Part shown: piece after piece, positions 62,681-64,000 of the stretch
Layout of the letters: each line of letters opens with the position of its first letter
How positions within the stretch are numbered: the first letter of the stretch is position 1
Source of the DNA: Eudromia elegans
Lineage: Eukaryota > Chordata > Aves > Tinamiformes > Tinamidae
Assembly (NCBI GenBank): GCA_003342815.1
Contig: PTEX01000013.1
Span: 1,914,214-1,978,213, forward strand
Length of the DNA: 64,000 nt
Direction of reading: 5' to 3'
Made by a program: the position numbers and the translations under genes
The notes under the pieces: generated by a model
The model's database searches: none
What the model was told of the DNA's origin: nothing
Seen by the model: the letters and a program-made list of their open reading frames with translations, nothing else

Positions 62681-64000
62681 AGATACAGGCATTTCTAAGG
62701 AAAAAGCTTAGAAGAGTTTTCTACTTGAGAAAATGCTTTGCGGAGAAAAAGCAACGATTGTTGTGTCAGCATCCCTTAGTGACATGCTGTTCCTATACTT
62801 TGTATTTACCCTATTGCATTTCCATAGCCGTAATTGGTTTTATGTTCTCGGGTCAGAGACTGCCTTTGGAGAATTGAAAATTTGTCAGTTGATACTAAAA
62901 AATAACACATCATTCAAAACAGATTTCAGGCATCTTTTCTTTTGACCTTTTTATCTTTTGTTTTCTTAGTTTCTAGAAGTTCACTGAAACTTGGTTTAAT
63001 TTCTTTTTGGTTATCAAGTTGTTCCATTTTTCCCTACAAAAACAGTCCTTGGATTGCTGTACAAGTGATGTGACAGGAACAGCTGGGAACAGTAACTTTC
63101 TATGTTTAGTGGAAATTCACGTGATTCAAAATAGGATGCTTTTCAGTCTTAGATCTTCCCTAAAGATCCAAAAGGTGAAGAATCATCTCCAACACACTCT
63201 TTTTCCAAGGGAAGATATGTCCTGAAGTTAGAAAACCACTGCAAAAGCAGTGTCTTTTTAATGATAATGTTGGAGGGATTAAAATCCTGTTTTTCTGCCC
63301 CTCCCATTTTTCAGTTTCAAATGCACATTAGTATGACAGTGCCTTAAAAGATGAGAATGGAGTGTCTTTGGCTCAGACACTGCCTCACTCCATATGGCCT
63401 CATGTAGTCACCAGGACACTGTGTGCCCTACCCTCTTGTCGCTGGCAATTTTATGCATTGCCAAACTGTGAGAAGATACTAGAGTCTCTGTGAGTAAGTG
63501 ATGGAAACAGACTGGGGTCAGGATGTGATGGCACTGACACAGGTGCTGTCTTTGACAGCAGGAATTACGGTACTGAGGAGCTTGGTCTGGAGGTCTGGTA
63601 CCAGCCTGGCTATGATGCCTTCCATGTGGCTGCCTGTGAGGATCTAGGGAATCCTGAGCTGCACTCTGTTTGGAAGGCAAGCACATAAAAATATTGTAAA
63701 TTAACATGAAGTACCACAGGAACAGACAGTGAAGTTAAGGATGCTCCTGGTACAGGCATTACATTAAAATGGTAACTTGAATGAAGATATGGCTCAGAAG
63801 AAAAGTTTTTCTACTCTAATACCAAGCAAACTGCCTTAAAAACACTGCAGTGGTGGTGAGGTAGAAAGTTGTTTTATCTACAGCTCATGACAAGGACTGG
63901 CAACCACAGTATCTTAAAATTACTTAAAATTACAATTTTTGCTTCAACAGGTTAGAGAAAGCTGTCAAGTGGAAACAATATTCTGGAGTTACCTTGAGGA

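Larger units (their letters stand above)
52712..64000 (+). other. ERC1 next intron (incomplete), no gene recognised
   Basis: This continues to the window end without a recognisable ERC1 exon. In particular I found no stretch encoding the EMHRRFENAPDSAKTKAL segment that should follow. It is AT-rich, with a particularly AT-rich part between about 59000 and 62300. It contains an old interspersed repeat, a cluster of TTTCTAGAAA palindromes, an A-rich block at 59700-60040 and a CpG-richer patch at 62440-62680. Confidence 0.75.

Noticed and set aside
63408-63707. 99-codon open frame on the - strand, His/Gln-rich
   Set aside because: Composition-driven; I saw no protein family. It may be part of an old repeat but nothing supports a family.
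52712-64000. A third ERC1 coding exon (EMHRRFENAPD segment)
   Set aside because: Looked for the expected continuation after LLRE and found none; it must lie beyond the window.
1-64000. tRNA, rRNA, CRISPR or operon-like structure
   Set aside because: None seen. The window is vertebrate intronic DNA; no tRNA cloverleaf or repeat-spacer pattern was recognised by eye, although a small RNA could be missed without a covariance-model scan.

Overview
This window is vertebrate nuclear DNA, most likely from a bird. The coding sequence is split into exons with GT/AG borders. Several interspersed repeats are of the CR1 LINE type with the 3' ends typical of avian genomes (ending in ATTCTGTGATTCTG-like repeats). 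The rest is AT-rich, T-rich intronic sequence with short homopolymers and microsatellites. I see no bacterial gene arrangement, operon, CRISPR array or tRNA/rRNA gene. The exact species cannot be told from the sequence.

Only one gene is supported: ERC1 (ELKS / RAB6-interacting / CAST family member 1) on the + strand, represented by its first two coding exons. Coding exon 1 (8642-9310, residues 1-223) follows a short leader that carries two tiny upstream ORFs. Coding exon 2 (52295-52711, residues 224-362) lies after an intron of about 43 kb. The remaining exons, which would carry the rest of the coiled coils and the C-terminal RIM-binding end, are not in the window. The final 11.3 kb is the start of the next intron. 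The first 8.4 kb is an upstream intron in the 5' untranslated part of the gene, or sequence upstream of it.

Layout: 1-8362 upstream intronic DNA with simple repeats and a homopolymer holding the single N; 8363 or 8477 to 9310 leader plus coding exon 1; 9311-52294 the large intron, which holds two old decayed CR1 copies (21.45-22.27 and 25.11-26.05 kb), a possible decayed antisense pseudogene (23.9-25.1 kb), a well-preserved CR1 3' fragment with a 330-codon open reverse-transcriptase frame (28.49-29.50 kb), two short sense CR1 3' ends (36.4 and 39.1-39.3 kb), a CpG-richer patch (45.2-45.65 kb), and an antisense CR1 3' end (49.9-50.0 kb); 52295-52711 coding exon 2; 52712-64000 the next intron, with an old repeat (55.8-56.3 kb), a cluster of TTTCTAGAAA palindromes (56.6 kb), an A-rich block (59.7-60.0 kb) and a CpG-richer patch (62.4-62.7 kb).

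No strong case for a wholly new biological system was found. The items most worth a second look are the upstream ORFs in the ERC1 leader, the unidentified antisense protein-like remnant at 23.9-25.1 kb, the open CR1 frame, and the intronic CpG-rich patches that might be internal promoters or enhancers.
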